Shown here in pieces: positions 1-5,597 of a stretch of 7,632 bases of DNA. The notes beneath the pieces are model-generated. The model worked only from the letters and a program-made list of their open reading frames with translations. It searched no databases and was not told the DNA's origin. Numbering within the stretch: the stretch's first letter is position 1; each line of letters starts with the position of its first letter. Source of the DNA: an uncultured Eubacteriales bacterium. Its GTDB lineage: Bacteria; Bacillota; Clostridia; Oscillospirales; Oscillospiraceae. Both the position numbers and the translations under genes were made by a program. The DNA lies in the NCBI GenBank assembly GCA_900551355.1, contig URVR01000078.1:1-7632 (forward strand), written 5' to 3'.

Positions 1-47
1 CTACACTTATGCGATCGTCGGCAGCGTCAGATGTGTATAAGAGACAG
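1..47 (+). other. Illumina Nextera i5 adapter left on the contig end (artefact)
   Basis: Bases 1-6 (CTACAC) are the end of the P5 arm. Bases 7-14 (TTATGCGA) match the Nextera XT i5 index I remember as S522. Bases 15-28 (TCGTCGGCAGCGTC) are the Nextera read-1 adapter, and 29-47 are the 19-bp Tn5 mosaic end, AGATGTGTATAAGAGACAG. The order and orientation are exactly those of a tagmentation library molecule, so the insert begins at 48. This is untrimmed sequencing adapter, not a mobile element. Reading frames through it yield spurious peptides (MCIRDS, DVYKRQ, LSLIHI). Confidence 0.98.
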
Positions 48-311
48 CTGGTGGACCATGCCGATGCCCAGTGCATTGGCGTCGTTGGGGTCTTTGATGG
101 ACACCTCCACGCCGTCCTTTTTGATGATGCCCTCCTCGGGCTGGTACAGGCCGAACAGCACGCTCATCAGCGTGGACTTGCCGGCGCCGTTTTCGCCCAG
201 CAGGGCATGGATCTCTCCCTTTTTCACCTGTAAGGTGATGTCGTCATTGGCGATGATACCGGGAAACCGTTTTGTGATGTGCAGCATTTCGATGGCATAC
301 GGTGTATCCAA
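48..311 (-). CDS. ABC transporter ATP-binding protein, nucleoside/BMP-type (5' part only, cut by adapter)
   Basis: First 88 codons of an ABC ATPase, expected to power import of the ligand bound by the neighbouring BMP lipoprotein. Walker A is GENGAGKST at residues 39-47. The fragment ends at residue 88 in GMVHQ, where the Gln is the Q-loop Gln. The spacing, and the FPGIIANDD segment at 16-24, fit sugar/nucleoside-type ATPases, which usually carry two ATPase domains in about 500 residues, so most of the protein is missing. The signature motif, Walker B and the permeases would lie beyond the break. The start is TTG at 309-311: a GGGAGG Shine-Dalgarno sits about 8 bases upstream, and the in-frame ATG nine codons in has no better site. 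The gene has its own promoter (385-413). The adapter appends a false LSLIHI tail if translated through. Confidence 0.93.
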
Positions 312-384
312 GTTTTCGCCCTCCCTTCCGTTTTATGGCCCGCCGCTTGCGCTGTGTGCGGGGACGGAAACCATGAATATATTC

Positions 385-413
385 AGTATACTATACTTCC
401 CGGCATAAAGCAA
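385..413 (-). promoter_or_regulatory. Sigma-70-type promoter for the ABC ATPase gene
   Basis: Read on the minus strand: -35 TTGCTT (408-413), exactly 17 bp, then -10 TATACT (385-390). Transcription would start near 378, giving a leader of about 67 nt before the TTG start at 311. It lies downstream of the terminator that ends the lipoprotein gene, which explains how the ATPase can be expressed despite that terminator. Confidence 0.72.
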
Positions 414-426
414 AGTTTTTTCGGAG

Positions 427-450
427 TTTTGACGATACTTTTGACGATAC
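427..450. repeat. Perfect tandem 12-bp direct repeat upstream of the ATPase promoter
   Basis: TTTTGACGATAC occurs at 427-438 and again, head to tail, at 439-450. In the minus-strand orientation this lies 14-37 bp upstream of the -35 hexamer at 408-413. A perfect 12-bp palindrome (CGGCAATTGCCG, 457-468) sits just beyond. The placement suits an activator or repressor site, but no known operator is recognised. Confidence 0.6.
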
Positions 451-478
451 CGGTAACGGCAATTGCCGGAAAACGCGC

Positions 479-515
479 AAAAAAACAGAGGCTGCGGATG
501 CAGCCTCTGTTTTTT
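479..515 (-). terminator. Rho-independent terminator after the BMP lipoprotein gene
   Basis: A perfect 10-bp stem (486-495 CAGAGGCTGC with 500-509 GCAGCCTCTG) closes a 4-base loop. It is flanked by seven A on one side and six T on the other, so it can act in both directions. It begins 15 bases past the stop codon of the lipoprotein gene. Partial read-through here would give more binding protein than ATPase, as ABC importers often need. Confidence 0.93.
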
Positions 516-530
516 ACGGTAAGTACAGGC

Positions 531-1730
531 TTACTTGATGTTGCCCAGATCCTCCACCGTGATGACGGTGGCGAAGTCGGAGGCAGCCTTGGTGATGTCG
601 TTGCTGACGGTCAGGGTGCCGTCGAACATGGCCTTCACCAGAGCCTTGTAGTCGTCCTGGGTGAACGCACCATCAGCCCACTGGGTGGACTCCATGGGGA
701 TCTGGACGTAGTTTGCAGTGGGATCGTCAGCGGACACCAGACCCAGCGTGTCGATCTTGGCGGAGTACTTCTCCCAGTTGCCGTTGACGATAACATCGGT
801 CAGGGTGTCATAGGTGGCGGGATACAGACCCTTCATGGCGGAGGTGACGGTCAGAGCCTTGTAGCCCTCGATGGTGGCGGCATCAGCGCCCTCGCCGGCG
901 GCGTAGTTGGCAATGACACCGGCCTGGTCAACGTCAACACCGATGACCTTGGCGCCCTCGACCTTCTTGGCGGCGTCAACAGCGGAGGTGTAGATACCGC
1001 CGCCGCAGGCGAACACGACCTCGGTGCCGCCGGCGTACCAGGTATCCATAGCGGCAGTGATGTCGGCATCACCGGAGAACTGGTTGCCGTAAGCATAGTT
1101 CAGCTTGACATCGGTCAGCTTCAGCTCGGCGGCAGCAGCGTCAACGCCCTGCACAAAGCCGTAGCCGTAGCGCTGGACAGCGGGGACAGCCATGCCGCCC
1201 AGGAAGCCCAGGTTCTTGTAGCCCAGCTTCACAGCAGCGTAGCCGGCCATGTAGCCGCACAGCTCTTCCTGATACACAGCACAGTACAGGTTGGCGGGAA
1301 CCACAAAGCCCTCGCCCAGGTCACCGGCGGACACGTCCAGCGCGATGAACTTGACATCGGAGAAGTTGGGGGCGGTCTCCGCGATGGCGGCGCCGAAGGC
1401 GTAGCCGGGCATCACGATGACGTTGTAGCCCTGGTCGATAGCGCTCTCGATCATGGCCACACGGTCGGCGGTGTTATCGCCGGCGGGCTTGAAGTACTGG
1501 AAGTCCACACCGTTGGCCTCTGCGAAAGCCTTGCAGGCCTCGTAGGTGGTCTGGTTGAAGGACTGGTCGGTGATGTCGCCGTAGTCGGTGATCATAGCAA
1601 CCTTGTAGGTGACCTCAGTGTTGTCACCGGTGTTCTCCGGCTCCTGATTATCGGGCTGCTTCTGCTCGCCGCAGGCGACCAGAGACAGAGCCATGACCAG
1701 AGCCAAAATCAGAGCAAGAAACTTTTTCAT
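531..1730 (-). CDS. BMP-family (PnrA-like) nucleoside-binding lipoprotein of an ABC importer
   Basis: A 399-residue extracytoplasmic binding protein. Residues 1-20 form a type II signal peptide: MKK, a hydrophobic stretch, then the lipobox LVAC with Cys20 as the lipidated residue. An acidic, Asn/Gln-rich linker (about 21-40) tethers the domain to the membrane. The mature part opens with VAMITDYGDITDQSFNQ, the family's N-terminal ligand-site motif (ITD at 47-49, DQSFNQ at 55-60). Further on come GYNVIVMPGYAF, VVFACGGGIYTSAVDAA and VIGVDVDQ, as in BMP/PnrA/Med proteins, which bind purine and other nucleosides. It is somewhat longer than the roughly 350 residues usual for the family. ATG 1728-1730 is preceded by AGGAAGG at about 13 bases, slightly far. 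The deoD-deoC neighbours support a nucleoside ligand; the exact nucleoside is inference. It has its own promoter (1828-1856) and terminator (479-515). Confidence 0.93.
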   Translation of the reverse strand: MKKFLALILALVMALSLVACGEQKQPDNQEPENTGDNTEVTYKVAMITDYGDITDQSFNQTTYEACKAFAEANGVDFQYFKPAGDNTADRVAMIESAIDQGYNVIVMPGYAFGAAIAETAPNFSDVKFIALDVSAGDLGEGFVVPANLYCAVYQEELCGYMAGYAAVKLGYKNLGFLGGMAVPAVQRYGYGFVQGVDAAAAELKLTDVKLNYAYGNQFSGDADITAAMDTWYAGGTEVVFACGGGIYTSAVDAAKKVEGAKVIGVDVDQAGVIANYAAGEGADAATIEGYKALTVTSAMKGLYPATYDTLTDVIVNGNWEKYSAKIDTLGLVSADDPTANYVQIPMESTQWADGAFTQDDYKALVKAMFDGTLTVSNDITKAASDFATVITVEDLGNIK

Positions 1731-1761
1731 GATTCTTAATCTACCTTCCTAAATTTTTTTA

Positions 1762-1821
1762 TTTTCACGCCTCGCGGCGGGAAAACCAAGTGTGCGGAGG
1801 AGAGGTCCCCCTCTCACCGCA
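1762..1821 (-). promoter_or_regulatory. Two stem-loops in the 5' leader of the BMP lipoprotein mRNA
   Basis: Hairpin 1: 1817-1821 pairs with 1793-1797 and 1810-1815 with 1800-1805 (GAGAGG/CCTCTC in RNA sense), with a small internal loop. Its first base falls at the predicted transcription start near 1821. Hairpin 2: 1776-1785 pairs with 1762-1771 with one mismatch, closing a GCGA (GNRA-type) tetraloop. Neither is followed by a U-tract in the direction of transcription, so they are not terminators. mRNA stabilisation is the simplest reading. Confidence 0.55.
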
Positions 1822-1827
1822 GGGTGC

Positions 1828-1856
1828 ATTATAGCAGATTGCTTTACAAATAGCAA
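1828..1856 (-). promoter_or_regulatory. Sigma-70-type promoter for the BMP lipoprotein gene
   Basis: Minus strand: -35 TTGCTA (1851-1856), 17-bp spacer, consensus -10 TATAAT (1828-1833). Transcription would start near 1821, giving a leader of about 90 nt. The -35 region TTGCTATTT is identical to that of the deoC promoter. No clear terminator is seen between the deoD stop (1939) and this promoter, so read-through from deoCD is also possible. Confidence 0.82.
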
Positions 1857-1938
1857 GCTATTTCCATACTTTTCAGGGACATTCTGAACAAATTTTACAG
1901 TTTATTTGCATTTCGTTTGTGCGAAACGCACGGTTTTC

Positions 1939-2655
1939 TTACTTCGCCGCCATTTTCACCGCGATCTCCAGACCGATCTTCATCATGTTGGTGAAGGTGT
2001 TCTGGCGGTCGTCGGCGGACAGCTCCTCGCCGGTGACAAGGTTGTCGGAGATGGAGCAGATGGCCAGCGCCCGCTTGCCGGTATAGGCGGCGGTGCAGTA
2101 CAGACCGGCGGCCTCCATCTCCACGGCCATGACGCCCATCTTGGCGTAGCGCATATTGCGCCCGGCGGCATCGTAGAACGTATCGGAGGAGTAGAGGTTG
2201 CCCACGGGCATCTTTACGCCCAGCTCCCTGGCGCTCTCCACAGCGGCCATCAGCAGGTCGAAGTCGCAGATGGGGGCGTAAGCGCCGCCCAGCTCGTACT
2301 GGTCGGCAAAGCTGGAATTGGTGCAGGCGCCCTGACCGGCCACCACGCTGCCCAGCTCCAGATCGGCGCGCATGGCGCCGGCGGAGCCGACGCGGATGAT
2401 ATTGTCCACGTCGTACTGGGTGTACAGCTCATAGGAATAAATGCCGATGGAGGGGATGCCCATGCCGCTGGCCATAACGGAGACGGGCACGCCCTTATAG
2501 GTGCCGGTGTAGCCCTGGACACCGCGGACATTGTTGACCAGCTTCGGCTCGGTCAGGAACGTCTCCGCGATGAACTTGGCGCGCAGGGGGTCGCCGGGCA
2601 TGAGAACGGTCTTGGCAAAATCGCCCTTGGCGGCGTTATTGTGGGGAGTAGGCAT
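1939..2655 (-). CDS. deoD: Purine-nucleoside phosphorylase, DeoD type (NP-I family, hexameric class)
   Basis: A 238-residue cytoplasmic enzyme, the usual DeoD length. It cleaves purine (deoxy)nucleosides with phosphate to free base and (deoxy)ribose-1-phosphate. It opens MPTPHN, with the His that reaches into the neighbouring subunit's active site. The phosphate-binding set is present: Gly21-Asp22 and Arg25 in MPGDPLRAKFIAETF, Arg44 in NNVRG, Arg88 in IIRVGSAGA. The ribose site VEMEAAG covers 178-184. The catalytic pair is Asp204 (SISDN) and Arg217 (DDRQNTF), aligning with E. coli Asp204/Arg217. The start is ATG 2653-2655, with AGGAGG nine bases upstream; the open frame runs further back but only as the antisense shadow of deoC. 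The deoC stop lies 23 bases upstream, so the two are co-transcribed. Its product feeds DeoC through a phosphopentomutase not in this window. Confidence 0.96.
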   Translation of the reverse strand: MPTPHNNAAKGDFAKTVLMPGDPLRAKFIAETFLTEPKLVNNVRGVQGYTGTYKGVPVSVMASGMGIPSIGIYSYELYTQYDVDNIIRVGSAGAMRADLELGSVVAGQGACTNSSFADQYELGGAYAPICDFDLLMAAVESARELGVKMPVGNLYSSDTFYDAAGRNMRYAKMGVMAVEMEAAGLYCTAAYTGKRALAICSISDNLVTGEELSADDRQNTFTNMMKIGLEIAVKMAAK

Positions 2656-2678
2656 ATGGTGGTTCCTCCTTATATAAA

Positions 2679-3341
2679 TTACTGTTCCATGGCCTTGACG
2701 GCCTTGACGATGCGGCTGGTACCCAGACGATCCGCGCCCAGCGCGATGAAGTCCCGGGCGTCGTTGAGGTCGGCGATGCCGCCGGCGGCCTTGATCTTCA
2801 CATGGGGCGCCACGTGCGCCTTGAACAACGCAACATCCTCGCGGGTGGCTCCGCCGCCGCCGAAGCCGGTGGAGGTCTTGATATAGTCCGCGCCGGACTC
2901 GGACACCACGCGGCACAGCTCGATCTTCTCGGCGTCGGTGAGCATACACGTCTCGATGATGACCTTCAGCAGCTTGCCGCCGCAGTGCTCCTTGATGGCC
3001 TTGATCTCGTCCAGCACCTGCTCGTACAGGCCGTCCTTGACCCAGCCGATGTTGATGACCATGTCGATCTCCGACGCGCCGTTCTTCACGGCGTCGGCGG
3101 CCTCAAAGCATTTGGCGGCGGTGGTATCGTAGCCGTTGGGGAAGCCGATGACGGTGCAGACGGCGATCTTGCCGTCCACATACTCCGCCGCCTGCTTCAC
3201 ATAGCTGGCGGGGATGCAGACGCTGGCGCAGCCGTACCTGATGCCGTCATCGCAGATGGTCTTGATCTCCGCCCAGGAGGCAGTCTGGCTCAGCAGGGTG
3301 TGATCCACGCGGCTGAGGATGTTTTTCAGTTCTTCGTTCAT
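2679..3341 (-). CDS. deoC: Deoxyribose-phosphate aldolase (class I aldolase)
   Basis: A 220-residue cytoplasmic aldolase of standard length. It splits 2-deoxyribose-5-phosphate into acetaldehyde and glyceraldehyde-3-phosphate, the last step of deoxynucleoside catabolism. The Schiff-base Lys is K155 in ADYIKTSTGFG (E. coli K167). The proton-relay Lys is K184 in VKIKAAGGI (E. coli K201), and the acid/base Asp is D93 in SEIDMVINIG (E. coli D102). Other family segments are VDHTLL at 12-17 and VIGFPNG at 64-70. The start is ATG 3339-3341, with AAAGGAG about 8 bases upstream; an ATG 27 codons further out lies upstream of the promoter and is rejected. It is the first gene of the salvage cluster, driven by the promoter at 3382-3410 with a short leader. 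The gene is complete with no missing key residues. Confidence 0.96.
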   Translation of the reverse strand: MNEELKNILSRVDHTLLSQTASWAEIKTICDDGIRYGCASVCIPASYVKQAAEYVDGKIAVCTVIGFPNGYDTTAAKCFEAADAVKNGASEIDMVINIGWVKDGLYEQVLDEIKAIKEHCGGKLLKVIIETCMLTDAEKIELCRVVSESGADYIKTSTGFGGGGATREDVALFKAHVAPHVKIKAAGGIADLNDARDFIALGADRLGTSRIVKAVKAMEQ

Positions 3342-3381
3342 ACAATAAGCTCCTTTCGGAATTTTGCGGTCATACAGAGGT

Positions 3382-3410
3382 ATTGTAGCACAGGCGGCGG
3401 GAAATAGCAA
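3382..3410 (-). promoter_or_regulatory. Sigma-70-type promoter for deoC-deoD
   Basis: Minus strand: -35 TTGCTA (3405-3410), 17-bp spacer, -10 TACAAT (3382-3387). Start predicted near 3375, about 34 nt before the deoC ATG. It shares TTGCTATTT with the lipoprotein promoter, and the same spacer length. No operator half-sites are recognised around it. Confidence 0.8.
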
Positions 3411-3443
3411 GGCGGAGGGCATGGCTCTACCGTTTTAAGCGAT

Positions 3444-3556
3444 TATCAAATCGCGCACTTGCCGTCGATACCGGCAAGTGTTGGTGCGGCCCTCCGGGCC
3501 GCGCAGATCTGATAGAAGTGCGCAGCGGCGCATTTCAGAGTAAAAGCGGCAGCGCT
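3444..3556. other. Dense cluster of strong hairpins, possible structured RNA or palindromic repeat
   Basis: Noncoding DNA upstream of deoC. Hairpin A: 3456-3464 with 3472-3480 (CACTTGCCG/CGGCAAGTG, 7-base loop). Hairpin B: 3486-3492 with 3496-3502 (GCGGCCC/GGGCCGC, 3-base loop). An outer imperfect stem (3444-3456 with 3501-3514; one mismatch, one bulge) can enclose both as a three-way junction if B is trimmed. Hairpin C: 3515-3523 with 3528-3536 (nine pairs, one wobble). Hairpin D: 3545-3548 with 3553-3556. GCGCACTT (3453-3460) is also the exact complement of 3516-3523, an alternative pairing that would break A and C. No known RNA family is recognised and the transcribed strand is unknown. 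Confidence 0.5.
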
Positions 3557-3596
3557 CAGAGAAATACGTCAGTTCAACATTTCGGACGAATTAGAA

Positions 3597-3643
3597 CGCT
3601 GCGGCAAGCAGCGGAAGGAAATCCAAAAACCATGGGTTTTTGG
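3597..3643. repeat. Hairpin and perfect 21-bp inverted repeat in the intergenic region
   Basis: CGCTGC (3597-3602) and GCAGCG (3608-3613) form a 6-bp stem with a 5-base loop. Ten bases on, CCAAAAACC (3623-3631) and GGTTTTTGG (3635-3643) form a perfect 9-bp stem around ATG, with CCATGG at its centre. No T-tract follows, so neither is a terminator. Short open frames crossing here lack ribosome sites and recognisable products. Confidence 0.6.
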
Positions 3644-3655
3644 CGGCGTTCTTTC

Positions 3656-3800
3656 CCCCATTTCTTTCGCTGTTGAAAGAAATGGGGCCGCCGGAGGCAA
3701 AAAAGAAATAATTTTGCCGCTGTTGGCAAAAGTGGGTCGCTCCGGAGAGCGAAATATCCCTTACCGCTGCTGAAAGAAATGGGGCCGCCGGAGGCGAAAG
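3656..3800. repeat. Three imperfect tandem copies of a ~48-bp unit, headed by a 13-bp-stem hairpin
   Basis: Unit starts are near 3666, 3716 and 3763. Each contains CGCTG(T/C)TG, then an A-rich stretch, TGGG, and a GC-rich dyad ending in GAAA or CAAA. Units 1 and 3 are nearly identical (AAAGAAATGGGG followed by GCCGCCGGAGGC at 3675-3698 and 3772-3795). Unit 2 has diverged but keeps a dyad, TCGCTC-CGGA-GAGCGA (3737-3752). CCCCATTTCTTTC (3656-3668) is the exact complement of 3675-3687, giving a 13-bp stem with a 6-base loop. It resembles a dispersed intergenic repeat family; that is inference. From 3801 to 3947 I see only a small dyad, CTCCG-GTG-CGGAG (3897-3909). Confidence 0.65.
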
Positions 3801-3947
3801 AATGGGACGAGTGGGCGCAGTCTCCGCCATTATTTTGCACATAAGTGGGAAATTCCTGCTTGTTCTACTTTTTTCGCGGTTGGAAACGTTCCCGGCCTCC
3901 GGTGCGGAGTTTGCAAGAAAATGGCGATCTTTAGCATACATGTCAAG

Positions 3948-4016
3948 TATGTTAACAACATCTGAATTTCCGTTTGATTTTATTAGCGCCAAATTTATGG
4001 AGATGGTGTTAACATA
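3948..4016 (+). promoter_or_regulatory. Inverted pair of TATGTTAACA boxes upstream of the CstA-type gene
   Basis: TATGTTAACA (3948-3957) recurs as its exact reverse complement TGTTAACATA (4007-4016). Each contains the 8-bp palindrome TGTTAACA, and box starts are 59 bp apart, ending about 60 bp before the start codon. Between them is only a weak promoter candidate (TTGATT 3974-3979, 16 bp, TATGGA 3996-4001). The pair looks like a regulator site for the transporter; the regulator is unknown. Confidence 0.45.
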
Positions 4017-4027
4017 GGAGCATCTTT

Positions 4028-4050
4028 TTTCGACAGTCCGGATGTCGAAA
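4028..4050 (+). promoter_or_regulatory. Leader stem-loop just upstream of the CstA-type gene's ribosome binding site
   Basis: TTTCGACA (4028-4035) pairs perfectly with TGTCGAAA (4043-4050) around a 7-base loop containing TCCGGA. It ends 13 bases before AAAGGAG (4063-4069). There is no U-tract downstream on the plus strand, so it is not a terminator. A role in translation control or mRNA stability is possible. Confidence 0.5.
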
Positions 4051-4078
4051 GGAAATGACTGTAAAGGAGTGTGTTTTT

Positions 4079-5572
4079 GTGGCATCATTCATCATCGGTC
4101 TTGTCATCCTGATCGGAGGCGCAGCCCTGTACGGACGCTTCTGCGAAAAAGTTTTCGGGCCGGATGACCGGAAGACCCCCGCGTACACCAAAGAAGACGG
4201 CGTTGACTTCATCCCCATGAAGGGCTGGAAGAACAGCCTGATCAACCTGCTGAACATCGCCGGCACCGGCCCCATCATCGGGCCGATCCAGGGCATCCTG
4301 TTCGGGCCCATCGCGTTCATCACCATCCCCATCGGCAACATCATCGGCGGCGCCATGCACGACTATTTCTCCGGCATGATCTGCCTGCGCGACGGCGGCA
4401 CCCAGATGCCGGAGATGATCCGGCGCTATTCCACCAAGGGCATCTATAAGTTCTACAACGTGTTCGTGTGCGTGATGCTGCTGCTGGTGGGCGCTGTGTT
4501 CATCTACACTCCCGGCGATATCGCCGCGACCCAGGTGTTCAATCTGAGCGGCAAGGCCAATGATCCCACCACCTGGATCATCTACGGCGTCATCTTCCTG
4601 TACTACCTGATTGCCACCGTGTTCCCCATCGACGCCATCATCGGCAAGATCTACCCCATCTTCGGCGGTATCCTGCTGTTCTCCGCCGTGGGCGTGTTCA
4701 TCGGCGTCTTCGCCAAGGGTATGCCCCTGCTGAACATCTGGGACGACTGGTCCGCTCCCGTGCTGGCGCTGGGCGACGGCACCTTCACCTATGCTTCCTA
4801 TTTTGAGAACGGACACTTCCTGCCCATCTTCTTCGTGACGGTGGCCTGCGGCATCCTGTCCGGCTTCCACTCCACCCAGACCGCCATCATCTCCCGTACC
4901 ATGAAGAGCGAGCGTCAGGGCCGCAACACCTTCTACAACATGATGGTGCTGGAGGGCTTCATCGCCATGGTCTGGGCTGCCGGCGCCATGGGCGTGTACA
5001 ACCTGGCTCTGCAGGAGCCCAACGCTACGCTGGCCACCGGTACGGTGGGCGTGGTGTGCAAGTACCTGCTGGGCAACATCGGCGGCATCATCGCCTTGGT
5101 CGGCGTTATCGTGCTGCCCATCACCTCCGGCGATACGGCGCTGCGTGCCCTGCGTCTGAGCCTGTCTGAGACGCTGCACATCGACCAGTCCACCAATGGC
5201 AAGCGCATCAAGCTGGCGCTGCCCATCTTCGCGCTGGTCATCGCCATCCTGGTGTTCGCCAAGACCAACAGCAACGGCTTCATGATCCTGTGGCGCTACT
5301 TCGCGTGGGCCAACCAGACGCTGTCCCTGTTCGCCTTCCTGAGCATCACCGCGTGGATGTTCGAGAACGGCAAGGGCAAGTGGGCCTGGATGCCCATGAT
5401 CCCCGGCGGCTTCTACACCTTCATCTGCATCACCTACATCGCCAATGCGCACATCGGCTTCAACATTCCCTGGACGCCGGCCTACATCATCGGTGTGGCC
5501 TGCGCGGTGGCTTACGTTGTCGCCTGCTGCGTGTATGGCAAGAAGCGCGCTGCCAAGTTGGCGCTGAAGTAA
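4079..5572 (+). CDS. CstA-family transporter (carbon starvation / pyruvate-type permease), short form
   Basis: A 497-residue polytopic inner-membrane protein. Hallmarks of the CstA family: NLLNIAGTGPIIGPIQG (about 56-72), GNIIGGAMHDYFSGM (86-100), PIDAIIGKIYPIFG, SGFHSTQTAIISRTM and ITSGDTALRALRLSL. About a dozen hydrophobic segments run from residue 2 to the Lys/Arg-rich tail. Family members import pyruvate (BtsT) or peptides (E. coli CstA, about 700 residues); the shorter Gram-positive forms are less well studied, so the substrate is uncertain. The start is GTG at 4079-4081: AAAGGAG lies nine bases upstream and MASFIIGLVIL begins the first membrane segment. The upstream in-frame ATG at 4055 has its purine-rich stretch only 2-3 bases away. 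It stands alone on the plus strand, preceded by paired TATGTTAACA boxes and a leader hairpin, and followed by a terminator. It converges with the next gene. Confidence 0.92.
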   Translation: MASFIIGLVILIGGAALYGRFCEKVFGPDDRKTPAYTKEDGVDFIPMKGWKNSLINLLNIAGTGPIIGPIQGILFGPIAFITIPIGNIIGGAMHDYFSGMICLRDGGTQMPEMIRRYSTKGIYKFYNVFVCVMLLLVGAVFIYTPGDIAATQVFNLSGKANDPTTWIIYGVIFLYYLIATVFPIDAIIGKIYPIFGGILLFSAVGVFIGVFAKGMPLLNIWDDWSAPVLALGDGTFTYASYFENGHFLPIFFVTVACGILSGFHSTQTAIISRTMKSERQGRNTFYNMMVLEGFIAMVWAAGAMGVYNLALQEPNATLATGTVGVVCKYLLGNIGGIIALVGVIVLPITSGDTALRALRLSLSETLHIDQSTNGKRIKLALPIFALVIAILVFAKTNSNGFMILWRYFAWANQTLSLFAFLSITAWMFENGKGKWAWMPMIPGGFYTFICITYIANAHIGFNIPWTPAYIIGVACAVAYVVACCVYGKKRAAKLALK

Positions 5573-5597
5573 GACTTTCCCAAGGCATTTCCGGATA

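Noticed and set aside
29..47. Transposon end (Tn5 mosaic end) as evidence of a mobile element
   Set aside because: It is joined to an Illumina index and adapter in library order, so it comes from sample preparation.
279..1739. Long plus-strand open frame (486 codons) opposite the lipoprotein gene
   Set aside because: It is the antisense shadow of a clear BMP lipoprotein gene. It is low in complexity (Gly/Val/His/Asp-rich), typical of mirrored GC-rich codons, and has no ribosome site.
1906..2886. Plus-strand open frame across deoD and the end of deoC
   Set aside because: It overlaps two enzymes with intact catalytic residues on the other strand and has no ribosome site or recognisable motif.
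3656..3800. CRISPR array
   Set aside because: Only three imperfect units lie head to tail, with no unique spacers of regular length and no cas genes.
4028..4050. Terminator upstream of the CstA-type gene
   Set aside because: The T-run precedes the stem on the plus strand, and no T-tract follows it on either strand in the right place.
3591..4088. Minus-strand open frame of 165 codons in the deoC-cstA gap, and an overlapping 88-codon frame
   Set aside because: They run through the ~48-bp repeats, lack a ribosome site, and show no family resemblance. They look like repeat-driven chance frames rather than genes.
4085..5452. Minus-strand open frame of 455 codons inside the CstA-type gene
   Set aside because: Antisense shadow. 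The product is a His/Asp/Gly/Gln-rich string with no domains, whereas the plus strand encodes a recognisable transporter.
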